Source: Lachnospiraceae bacterium
GTDB lineage: Bacteria > Bacillota > Clostridia > Lachnospirales > Lachnospiraceae
Direction: 5' to 3'
DNA: 7,412 nt
Assembly (NCBI GenBank): GCA_014804285.1
Contig: JAAVAA010000058.1
Span: forward strand, 1-7,412
Both the position numbers and the translations under genes were made by a program. The notes below the pieces were generated by a model. The model saw only the letters and a program-made list of their open reading frames with translations, was not told where the DNA came from and ran no database searches. The first letter of the stretch is position 1. Each line of letters begins with the position of its first letter. Of the stretch, positions 1 to 5,328 are shown piece by piece.

Positions 1-1
1 A

Positions 2-274
2 GATGTTGAAAAATGGATGAAAGAACAGGAAATCAGGGAGGAGGATGAGGTAACAGTGTGTGAATTATTTGACCAATACGAGAGAAGGGGAAGGGCCGCT
101 GGAATTGAAGAGGGCGAGAGAAGAGGCATGAGGAGAGGCATGGAAAGGGGCGAAAATCGTTTTGCCATGTTGGCACAAATGCTTATGGATAGTGGTAGGA
201 ATGATGACTTGCGGAGAGCTATTTCTGACCGGAGCTACAGGGAACAGCTGTATATGGAAGTTAAATTGTCTTAA
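2..274 (+). CDS. Rpn-family recombination-promoting nuclease/putative transposase, C-terminal part
   Basis: The reading frame is open from the left edge of the window, so the gene starts upstream and only its last 90 or so residues are visible. The visible part has an FDQYERRG stretch followed by a charged run rich in EG, RRG and ERG repeats, then a short helical end finishing in EVKLS. This layout is typical of the C-terminal tail of Rpn (PD-(D/E)XK nuclease, transposase_31-like) proteins in Clostridia, where a Glu/Arg/Gly-rich helix follows the nuclease core. The nuclease domain with its catalytic Asp/Glu/Lys residues lies outside the window, so activity cannot be judged. The segment is clearly richer in G+C than the AT-rich genes that follow, so it probably marks the left border of the island. 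The ATG at 17 is internal and not the start. The family call rests only on the tail. Confidence 0.7.
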   Translation, partial: DVEKWMKEQEIREEDEVTVCELFDQYERRGRAAGIEEGERRGMRRGMERGENRFAMLAQMLMDSGRNDDLRRAISDRSYREQLYMEVKLS

Positions 275-300
275 ATGTAACTATAAGATAAAGCTGTAGA
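257..300 (+). repeat. 44-bp direct repeat, copy 1 (3' end of the Rpn gene)
   Basis: This stretch covers the last codons of the Rpn gene, its stop codon and 26 bases beyond. It is matched by 1145-1188 at 41 of 44 positions, the differences being single-base substitutions. Both copies read Glu-x-Lys-Leu-Ser-stop in the Rpn frame, so the downstream copy is a vestige of an Rpn 3' end. The two copies bracket the cassette carrying the RHS fragment and the gene at 561-1121. Confidence 0.85.
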
Positions 301-370
301 TTGAAAAGATAGAGTAAAGTAAAACTAGAGAGAAAGCTTGGGAGCCATTCGTATCGCAAAATATAATAAA

Positions 371-404
371 TGCCTCTGGTAGTTTTTATATACTATCAGA
401 GGCA
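371..404. terminator. 12-bp inverted repeat, probable terminator downstream of the Rpn gene
   Basis: The arms TGCCTCTGGTAG (371-382) and CTATCAGAGGCA (393-404) pair over 12 bp with one G-U, around a 10-base loop. On the plus strand no run of T follows the stem, but the minus-strand side runs into a T-rich stretch. It may therefore work better in the minus direction, or be a terminator whose T tract was lost at a junction. It sits about 100 bases after the Rpn stop codon. Confidence 0.5.
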
Positions 405-415
405 TCATCAGTTGT

Positions 416-619
416 TTGGATTATACATTGGAAAAGGCTGCGCATCACAAATCAGATGGGAATATAGAGAATTTCCAGCATGAAGAAAAACATGAAGAGA
501 ATGGCGATAAAGATAGCTATGACTTAGCAGGAAACAGAAGCAGGATAGAGGGAGCGGTAAATGAATGTAAATGGATTTATAATGCAAAAAAGGAGTGGCA
601 CATATTATCAAGGTGTTGA
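416..619 (+). pseudogene. Fragment of an RHS/YD-repeat toxin gene
   Basis: One frame is open from just after the stem at 371-404 to a stop at 617-619, but it has no RBS and only a TTG as possible start. Codons at 518-553 encode YDLAGNRSRIEG, a close match to the RHS/YD-repeat consensus (Tyr-Asp-x-x-Gly-Asn-Arg). The residues before it (about 30) are polar and low in complexity, and those after about 560 follow the shadow of the next gene. I read this as a scrap of the conserved core of an RHS toxin left upstream of its former immunity gene. RHS proteins are normally well over 1000 residues, so nothing functional remains. The YD motif is seen directly; the history is inferred. A chance match cannot be excluded for a motif this short. 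Confidence 0.5.
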
Positions 620-1121
620 GGGAGATAATTGGTATTTAAATTATAAATTTTCTAAAGAGATAGATACTTTTTTTGAAGAAAATATAGAAAAAGCATGGTG
701 GAATGAGGATTATATTGATGCATGTAATAATACAAGATTTATACAGAATTATATTGATATATCGAAAAAGGAAAATATAAACTATAGAATCCTATTATGT
801 ATGACAACAAAAAATATGCCACAAATGGTTTTAACAAAAGAATTGAACATGAGTTTTTTGGGGTATGATTATGCTGATTCTGGTGGAAGTTATTATTCAG
901 CAGTATTAAATGATGTGATTTCAAAAAGGATACCTCAGTTTACTGATATACATTTAAATGAGTACGGGCTTTTTGAAACATATGAGAGTATTATGAATTT
1001 TGTTAAGCTTAGAGAGTCATTAAAAAAAGTGGAATGTTCACAAAAGAGATATTTAGAAGAAGGTGATTTTGTGATTTATAAGCTCTATGAAATAAAGGAT
1101 TTCCTTCAAATAAATCTATGA
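561..1121 (+). CDS. Small cytosolic protein of unknown family, probable immunity protein
   Basis: The product is 186 aa from the ATG at 561. AGAGGGAG at 547-554 lies 6 bases ahead and supports this start; an in-frame ATG at 582 is a weaker alternative. There is no signal peptide or membrane segment. The sequence is acidic and aromatic-rich, with an AWWNEDY stretch at residues 45-51 and a SFLGYDYADSGGSYYS segment near 98-113, and it ends in a hydrophobic helix-like tail. I do not recognise the family. The gene follows directly on a fragment of an RHS repeat, with its RBS inside the RHS-like codons, which is where an RHS toxin's cognate immunity gene would stand. Base composition is strongly A+T-rich, unlike the Rpn gene before it. 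The immunity role is an inference from position, size and composition. Confidence 0.75.
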   Translation: MNVNGFIMQKRSGTYYQGVEGDNWYLNYKFSKEIDTFFEENIEKAWWNEDYIDACNNTRFIQNYIDISKKENINYRILLCMTTKNMPQMVLTKELNMSFLGYDYADSGGSYYSAVLNDVISKRIPQFTDIHLNEYGLFETYESIMNFVKLRESLKKVECSQKRYLEEGDFVIYKLYEIKDFLQINL

Positions 1122-1144
1122 TATAGTAATAAAATCAGATTTTT

Positions 1145-1188
1145 GAAGCTAAATTGTCTTAAATGTAACTATAAGTTAAAACTGTAGA
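1145..1188 (+). repeat. 44-bp direct repeat, copy 2 (vestige of an Rpn 3' end)
   Basis: This is the second copy of the repeat at 257-300 (41 of 44 identical). In the Rpn frame it reads Glu-Ala-Lys-Leu-Ser-stop, but the frame is closed a few codons upstream at 1130, so no gene is present here. It lies between the end of the 561-1121 gene and the hydrolase gene. No convincing promoter was found in it. Confidence 0.85.
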
Positions 1189-1217
1189 ATTATAACAATG
1201 AATTGAAAGGTGAAAGA

Positions 1218-2009
1218 ATGGTACGTTTATACGGTAAAGCTCCTTACGAAGCGGTCTTGGTTCATGGCGGTCCGGGGGCGATAGGGTCATTAAAAGGATT
1301 TGCAGAGGAACTGTATGAAATATCTCATATTGGTGTTGTTGAAGCGATTCAGTCGAAATATTCTATAGCGGAGTTGATTGAGGAGTTATATGGTCAAATT
1401 AAAAGTCATTGTACCAACAAAATATCGCTTATTGGACATTCCTGGGGCGCATGGTTAGTAGTGCTATTTACAGAAAAATATCCTGAGGTAGTAAAAAATG
1501 TAATTCTGATTGGCTGTCCTCCGCTTGAAGACAAATATGTTTCAGAAATCGGTTCTCGAAGACTTCAAAATTTATCGGACGAAGATGGTGCAATATTTCA
1601 AAGGCTGATGAGCAATCAGGCAACGGCTGAGGATATGGAGAAAATCCCCCGAATATTTGATCAAGCAGATAATTATTGTCTTGAGAATAGAGAAAAACAT
1701 AGAGCGGATAAAACAGACAGTGAAATGCACAACAAAGTTTGGAGTGAAGCGGCTAAGCTGAGAAGTAGTGGGCAGTTACTAATATCTTTTAAAAATATTA
1801 AGAGCAAAATATATTTGATACAAGGGGAATCCGATTCGCATCCGGTAAATGGTGTGACAATACCTTTGCAAGAAAATGGAGTTCAATGTGAGACTTACGT
1901 TTTAGAAAGGTGTGGGCACAGTCCGTTCATGGAAAAATGTGTGAAAGACGAATTTTATAAAATACTGATTAGGGCGATCAAGGAAAAGAATAATGATAGA
2001 GCAAATTAA
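1218..2009 (+). CDS. Alpha/beta-fold hydrolase
   Basis: The product is 263 aa from the ATG at 1218. AAAGGTG at 1206-1212 provides an RBS at 5 bases; the TTG at 1203 lies upstream of that RBS and is not favoured. The fold's landmarks are in order. HGGPG at residues 16-20 is the oxyanion-hole turn also seen in proline iminopeptidase-like hydrolases. GHSWG at 73-77 is the nucleophile elbow with Ser75. GESD at 203-206 supplies the probable acid Asp206, and CGHSPF at 232-237 supplies His234. The triad is complete and the length is normal, so the enzyme should be active in the cytoplasm. The substrate cannot be read from the sequence. It is the only recognisable enzyme in the island, and its G+C is slightly higher than that of the small genes. 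It may be a passenger and not part of toxin immunity. Confidence 0.9.
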   Translation: MVRLYGKAPYEAVLVHGGPGAIGSLKGFAEELYEISHIGVVEAIQSKYSIAELIEELYGQIKSHCTNKISLIGHSWGAWLVVLFTEKYPEVVKNVILIGCPPLEDKYVSEIGSRRLQNLSDEDGAIFQRLMSNQATAEDMEKIPRIFDQADNYCLENREKHRADKTDSEMHNKVWSEAAKLRSSGQLLISFKNIKSKIYLIQGESDSHPVNGVTIPLQENGVQCETYVLERCGHSPFMEKCVKDEFYKILIRAIKEKNNDRAN

Positions 2010-2247
2010 AGAGGGGTTCCTATCAAAGATGTATCCATATTTCCGATGGATAATGCAGGTTTTTTGGGTGCTGAAAGGAATCTACTGAAAAGTAGAATTT
2101 AGCAGACGCTGTTAAAACTCTTTTTGATAAAATCTACATATTAGATACTTCGAATTTTCAAAAAATATATCAGTTTAGGGTTGTAATGCACAAAGAACTG
2201 TTATAGTAAATGAAACTGGTAAGGTCATCATCGTTGCACCGAAGTAG
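2010..2247 (+). pseudogene. Degenerate 3' end of a longer gene, probably a polymorphic toxin
   Basis: After the hydrolase stop codon no intact gene is present, but protein-like sequence continues in three successive frames. Frame 1, from about 2016 to the stop at 2100-2102, reads VPIKDVSIFPMDNAGFLGAE and onward. Frame 2 (2096-2205) reads LADAVKTLFDKIYILDTSNF and onward. Frame 3 (2179-2247) ends RTVIVNETGKVIIVAPK and then stops. The last piece, with its short strand-turn-strand ending in Pro-Lys, resembles the C-termini of secreted toxin domains. It stops at a TAG that overlaps the RBS of the next gene, the usual toxin-immunity spacing. I infer a toxin 3' end broken by at least two frameshifts. 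The toxin family is not recognised. Confidence 0.45.
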
Positions 2248-2251
2248 GAGG
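2246..2251 (+). promoter_or_regulatory. Strong ribosome binding site AGGAGG
   Basis: AGGAGG lies 8 bases before the ATG at 2260. It overlaps the TAG that ends the upstream toxin-like fragment. This fixes the start of the next gene and suggests the two were once translationally coupled. Confidence 0.8.
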
Positions 2252-2259
2252 ACGAGATA

Positions 2260-2580
2260 ATGTTTATTAAATTTGATGATTTGGACATGGTGGATTTTTT
2301 TGAAAATCAGCCAATACCGATTGGAGAAGAAGGCGAAGCACAATTTATATATTCTATAAAAGACAGACACCAATTTTCAATGACATTAACGGTTGATGCA
2401 TATGCAAAAAAAGTAGATATTTCCGTTATGTATAGCGATAATACTATTTTTGCAGGAGAATTTGATAATGTGCTTGAAATCAGAAAAAGTGAAGATGTTC
2501 TACTTGTGGAAATGGAAAACAAAAAACGTTTAGTGATAAAAAAATACCCTTGTTTGGGAGTTATTATGGAAAATGCGTAA
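2260..2580 (+). CDS. Small beta-rich protein of unknown family, probable immunity protein
   Basis: The product is 106 aa, and the start is fixed by the AGGAGG at 2246-2251. There is no signal peptide or membrane segment. The sequence alternates hydrophobic and polar residues in short stretches (FSMTLTVDAY near 44-53, VDISVMY near 58-64, VLLVEM near 85-90, LVIKKY near 95-100), suggesting a small beta sheet, and it is acidic overall. I do not recognise the family. It stands directly after the toxin-like tail at 2010-2247 and before a DUF1871-like gene with only 18 bases between, so it probably shares a transcript. A cognate immunity role for the lost upstream toxin is the best inference. Confidence 0.75.
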   Translation: MFIKFDDLDMVDFFENQPIPIGEEGEAQFIYSIKDRHQFSMTLTVDAYAKKVDISVMYSDNTIFAGEFDNVLEIRKSEDVLLVEMENKKRLVIKKYPCLGVIMENA

Positions 2581-2598
2581 AGTATAAGAACTAACACA

Positions 2599-2937
2599 AT
2601 GCGAGTTCATGGAGCTGCTGGGAAAATGGTTAATAATATTGTTGAAAACGGTAAAGTCCTTTCACAAAATAATGGTAATAAATTTGCTTATATAACACAA
2701 ATTGTAAATGATTGGGATCCTATTGGATTTTTTCCGATGGCTCCAAAAGATGAATATATTAATGAAATAAAGAGAATAAGTGAATTTGTTTGCTCTAATC
2801 ATAATTTGCAAGTTCAATCATTGGCACAAGCAATAAATAAAATATTTGTAGAAACATTTGGAACAGATGTTTATGATGAAGACTTGGAACAATGTGCCTT
2901 AATGGCAAAACGAATATTAAGCGTTGAGAGGGAATAA
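2599..2937 (+). CDS. DUF1871 family protein (YugE-like), probable immunity protein
   Basis: The product is 112 aa from the ATG at 2599, or 103 from the ATG at 2626; neither has a clear RBS. From about residue 28 it matches what I recall of DUF1871. An ITQIVNDWDPIGFF segment (32-45) carries the family's Trp-Asp-Pro motif, PKDEY (49-53) follows, and then come helices ending near residue 108. B. subtilis YugE belongs to this small all-helical family, whose function is unknown. Members are often found among polymorphic-toxin immunity genes. The first 27 residues (VHGAAGKM, VENGKVLSQ) are extra for the family and look like the end of another protein, possibly a toxin tail fused in frame. The family call is moderately firm and the role inferred. 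Confidence 0.75.
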   Translation: MRVHGAAGKMVNNIVENGKVLSQNNGNKFAYITQIVNDWDPIGFFPMAPKDEYINEIKRISEFVCSNHNLQVQSLAQAINKIFVETFGTDVYDEDLEQCALMAKRILSVERE

Positions 2938-3044
2938 GGTTTTTAGCATCCTCACGTAATAAAATTATAACATTTTTTTGACAATCCCAAACTGTCTATG
3001 TTTCAGTGGCATGCATCAGGGGGATAAAAACTCCCGTAATACTT

Positions 3045-3106
3045 AAAAAAACACAATACCGGTGGTATTTCATAAACTTAAAAGGTTATGGAATACCGCC
3101 TGTTTT
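3045..3106. terminator. Bidirectional intrinsic terminator
   Basis: Arms GGTGGTATTTCAT (3061-3073) and ATGGAATACCGCC (3088-3100) form a 13-bp stem with two G-U pairs around a 14-base loop. A run of A precedes it (3045-3051) and TGTTTT follows, the pattern of a terminator usable in both directions. It closes the 2260-2937 gene pair. The 110 bases before it (2938-3044) hold no gene. A TTGACA at 2978-2983 has no good -10 partner. Confidence 0.7.
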
Positions 3107-3119
3107 CTGTCACCTTAAA

Positions 3120-3343
3120 TTTGCCAGCTGCACAAGCAGGGAAAAGTGCTTATCGGTGTGAAGCTATTGGTATGGGAATTGAGGGATTTGTGGTAAGATA
3201 AAGGAGAGACGGAACATGGGGGCAATGTTTTCAGGACTGTTCGGTGAGAAAGAGGAAAACCGCCGGAGCTATTGAAAGCAGAGCAGAGGGTTGAGGCTGT
3301 AATTGACAACCTTGAGAGTGCAATAAGTCTGCATAATTTATAA
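3120..3343 (+). pseudogene. Remnants of two small ORFs, the second with a one-base frameshift
   Basis: Two protein-like tracts occur in tandem. The first is open to a stop at 3198-3200 and ends GMGIEGFVVR, with no credible start of its own. A good AAGGAGAG (3200-3207) then precedes the ATG at 3216, which opens MGAMFSGLFGEKEENR. This closes at 3273-3275, but an Ala/Glu/Leu-rich helix (PELLKAEQRVEAVIDNLESA and onward) continues in the next frame from 3263 to the stop at 3341-3343. Restoring one base near 3262 would join these into a protein of about 42 aa. The helix-rich size is compatible with the small partner proteins encoded beside type VII (LXG) effectors, but I cannot assign a family. Confidence 0.4.
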
Positions 3344-3388
3344 GAGAGTATTGATTATGAGCGAAAAAACTAAATTTTTTTTGAAAAA

Positions 3389-3724
3389 ATGCAAGAGTTT
3401 CTTCCTTCAACGAAAGAAGCGTATATCGAAAGCATAAAGGAGTATGGGGAAGTATTGGAGATAGTTGTGATAGAAGATGTTTTTATGCCCCCGATATTAA
3501 AATTATTAAGTGAAAATAAGGAACAGCAACTATTAGAAGATATATTTAAGTATTTTGAAGAAATAGTAAATAGTGATGATATACACTTAATAAAAATATT
3601 TGTGATTACTGTTTTAGAAATTTTAGGAAATGATAAGCTGATTTTAGAGAACGCAAAACAGTATATGGGAACAAAAACCACAGTACTTCAAATAAAGGCT
3701 GATGAAGAATTAGGAAGAGCATAA
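3389..3724 (+). CDS. Helical probable immunity protein, 5' end frameshifted at a T8 run
   Basis: The longest open frame gives 111 aa from the ATG at 3389, which has no RBS. A better start is the ATG at 3357 (RBS AAGAGAG upstream). It opens MSEKTKFF and runs into eight T at 3375-3382. One more T would join it in frame to FEKMQEFLPSTKEAY and give an intact protein of about 122 aa. As it stands the 3357 frame ends after 26 codons. The body is mostly helical, with VTVLEILGND at 73-82 and a conserved-looking end YMGTKTTVLQ to LGRA. I associate that tail with small proteins beside bacterial toxins, but cannot name the family securely. The frameshift may be real decay, a phase-variable homopolymer or a sequence error. 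No membrane segment is seen. Confidence 0.7.
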   Translation: MQEFLPSTKEAYIESIKEYGEVLEIVVIEDVFMPPILKLLSENKEQQLLEDIFKYFEEIVNSDDIHLIKIFVITVLEILGNDKLILENAKQYMGTKTTVLQIKADEELGRA

Positions 3725-3792
3725 ATAAGATAACTCATAAATTCTGCAAAGCTTTTCTGTGAGAAATATCAAATGTTATTGGATGAAAAAAG

Positions 3793-4191
3793 ATGGAAAA
3801 AGTTAGAGATATGAATAAAACTATTTTTTATGAAAATCTTATGATGACAATACATGAAATTATGGATGCAAAAAATGTGGATGAGAGTAAGATCAGGTTT
3901 AAAATTTTGCCTGTTTATGAGAAAGAGAAATCATTTAGTGGTATGGATGATTTAATGCGCTTAGTTGCTTTAAGTGAAAAAAATGTGGGAAATAGATTAT
4001 TGACAGTTGAAGAAACGGTAAAATTAGTTGCATGTAACTCACCATTCGTTCCTATATGGATTAATATTTCTTTAAATGAAATAAAAGGAGAAAAACTGGT
4101 TTTCAATTTTGAAACAAGCTTGAGATTTAGAAAGCCATCTTTATTAAGAAATGCTGAAACGGGACACCCGCCATTCAAAGCAATAATTTAA
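3793..4191 (+). CDS. Small protein of unknown family with a RFRKPS...GHPPF end, probable immunity protein
   Basis: The product is 132 aa from the ATG at 3793, or 126 from the ATG at 3811; only weak A-rich sequence stands where an RBS would be. A helical N-terminus (FYENLMMTIHEIMDA) leads to a beta-rich second half with WINISLNEIKGEKLVFNFETS. It finishes in RFRKPS (111-116) and ETGHPPF (122-128), which look like conserved functional motifs. I have an impression of related small proteins in Firmicutes toxin loci but cannot name a family. There is no signal or membrane segment. The neighbours on both sides are unrelated small genes about 70 and 105 bases away. The immunity role is inferred from context only. 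Confidence 0.75.
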   Translation: MEKVRDMNKTIFYENLMMTIHEIMDAKNVDESKIRFKILPVYEKEKSFSGMDDLMRLVALSEKNVGNRLLTVEETVKLVACNSPFVPIWINISLNEIKGEKLVFNFETSLRFRKPSLLRNAETGHPPFKAII

Positions 4192-4297
4192 ATACAAGAA
4201 AGTATAACAAATTCTGTGTTTTAGCAGTTTGTATCATATTATAAAGTATCATCGGAACAAGATGGCATTTTTAGTTTTTTATGGGAGGGATTAAGTA

Positions 4298-4639
4298 ATG
4301 AAAGATATAGATGAAATAATGCAATTGTATGATAGCTTTATTCAAATTGTTAGGCAGCTTTCTGCGAGTGCGGAAGAGCAAATAAAGATGTTAAGAGGAT
4401 TTGTTGTAACTGATGAAATAGCTTTGGATTTTTCAGATAATGGAATACCATATGCACAAGAATTATTAGAGTATGGTTGGATTACTCAGGAGCAGTTTGA
4501 TATGGCTCAGAATATAGATAAAAAGTTGGATGAAATGTCACAGAAAAAGGAATTATGGAGTGATGCTGCATTGATAAGCTCTATAGAATGGGATACATGT
4601 CGAAAATGTGGAATGGATTTATTGCATACATTAGAATAA
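4298..4639 (+). CDS. Small acidic helical protein with C-terminal CxxCG, probable immunity protein
   Basis: The product is 113 aa. GGGAGGG at 4283-4289 lies 8 bases before the ATG, a clear RBS. The sequence is helical and acidic: a helix at 1-35, a LDFSDNGIPYAQELLEYGWIT segment spanning about 43-63, and a second long helix at 64-85. It ends in WDTCRKCGMDLLHTLE, where Cys101 and Cys104 make a CxxCG that could be half of a metal site. I do not recognise the family. The gap before it (4192-4297) holds no gene, and only 21 bases separate it from the next gene, so the two are probably cotranscribed. The immunity role is inferred from the neighbourhood. Confidence 0.75.
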   Translation: MKDIDEIMQLYDSFIQIVRQLSASAEEQIKMLRGFVVTDEIALDFSDNGIPYAQELLEYGWITQEQFDMAQNIDKKLDEMSQKKELWSDAALISSIEWDTCRKCGMDLLHTLE

Positions 4640-4660
4640 CAATAACCTGTAATAGTATCA

Positions 4661-4966
4661 GTGGAAAAAGATGAAAGTGAGAAGATGATGGAATATATTT
4701 TGCTTGAATGGTTTCATGACATAGAAGATGAGCCATATTTAATTTACTCTGAAATTGATTATCAACGTTATGAAACTAGAAAAATAGAAGTATTTAAAAA
4801 TGGGACGTGTTTAAAATGCGGTGAAGAAATATTAAATTCACCAATTGAATTAGCGGATATAGCATTTCCTGAAAATATTGATGAAATAAATCGGGATAAG
4901 CAATTTTATGCAAAATATATAACTAAGAAGGAGTTTGAAAAAATATGGGATGGTGTTCACTTATAG
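4661..4966 (+). CDS. DUF6881-like protein, probable immunity protein
   Basis: The frame opens with GTG at 4661 (101 aa). The ATGs at 4685 and 4688 are likelier starts because the family begins at about Glu-Tyr-Ile-x-x-x-Trp and a weak AAGTGAG lies just before them. The pattern matches what I recall of DUF6881. YILLEWFHDIEDEPYLIYSE is followed by the IDYQRYETRKIEVF core (Arg-Tyr-Glu-x-Arg-Lys-x-Glu-x-Phe) and then a Gly turn. After that come INRDKQFYAKYITKKEFEKIW, with the family's closing Ile-x-x-x-Glu-Phe-x-x-x-Trp. This copy has a CLKC (Cys50, Cys53) in the turn where relatives have other residues. DUF6881 proteins are small cytosolic proteins found in toxin-immunity neighbourhoods; their mechanism is not known to me. 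Confidence 0.8.
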   Translation: MEKDESEKMMEYILLEWFHDIEDEPYLIYSEIDYQRYETRKIEVFKNGTCLKCGEEILNSPIELADIAFPENIDEINRDKQFYAKYITKKEFEKIWDGVHL

Positions 4967-5043
4967 ACAGATTCTCCTTAGCTATGTTAAGACTCTGGAA
5001 GGAAAGAGCAGGAGAATTACCTAAATAATAGTTGGAGGAGATA

Positions 5044-5241
5044 ATGTACAAACCTACGGAAAGTGAAAGAAATAATTGTATTCGTATAGTTAAAGAGATA
5101 TATAAAATAGATGACAATTCTGAGTGTGAGAAATATGCTAACAATATTTTTAGTATAGCATATTCAATTGGTGGAGATTATGGCGAAGCAACAATTAGAG
5201 CTATAGCAGAGGCTTTGCATAAGCGTAACTATACGCCATGA
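5044..5241 (+). CDS. 65-residue protein of unknown family, probable immunity protein
   Basis: GGAGG at 5034-5038 places the start at the ATG at 5044; the TTG at 5032 lies ahead of the RBS and is rejected. The 65 aa product is mostly helical (KPTESERNNCIRIVKEIYKI, then YANNIFSIAYSIGG, then ATIRAIAEALHKRN). It has no membrane segment or known motif, so I cannot name a family. It may be complete, because a terminator follows 11 bases after the stop codon. In the 77 bases before it, one frame ends MLRLWKERAGELPK just ahead of the RBS, which may be a trace of a toxin end. Its small size and position suggest an immunity protein, but the evidence is thin. Confidence 0.65.
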   Translation: MYKPTESERNNCIRIVKEIYKIDDNSECEKYANNIFSIAYSIGGDYGEATIRAIAEALHKRNYTP

Positions 5242-5252
5242 AATAAAGTGAC

Positions 5253-5277
5253 GCCGCTTTTAGTGGCATGTTTTTTT
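5253..5277 (+). terminator. Intrinsic terminator after the 5044-5241 gene
   Basis: GCCGCT (5253-5258) and AGTGGC (5262-5267) form a 6-bp stem with one G-U and a 3-base loop. After ATG a run of seven T follows at 5271-5277. This ends the upstream transcription unit, so the last gene of the island probably needs its own promoter, or transcription that reads through. Confidence 0.75.
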
Positions 5278-5328
5278 GCCTTTTTATAAAATCAGGAAAG
5301 GTTGGAAAGAAAAAGAGGTGAAGTATAT

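Noticed and set aside
110..165. Purine-rich GAGAGGCATG-type repeats
   Set aside because: These are codons of the Glu/Arg/Gly-rich tail common in Rpn proteins, not a DNA repeat element or CRISPR. No CRISPR array is present in the window.
408..611. 67-codon minus-strand frame
   Set aside because: It is opposite the RHS-like fragment and the start of the 561-1121 gene, with a His/Leu/Ser-rich product typical of an antisense shadow and no RBS.
2978..3001. TTGACA as a promoter -35 box
   Set aside because: At 16-18 bases downstream there is no acceptable -10 sequence, so no promoter is called.
4200..4245. Imperfect hairpin in the gap before the 4298 gene
   Set aside because: ACAAATTCTG and CAGTTTGT pair only with a bulge and no T run follows, so the stem is too weak to call a terminator.
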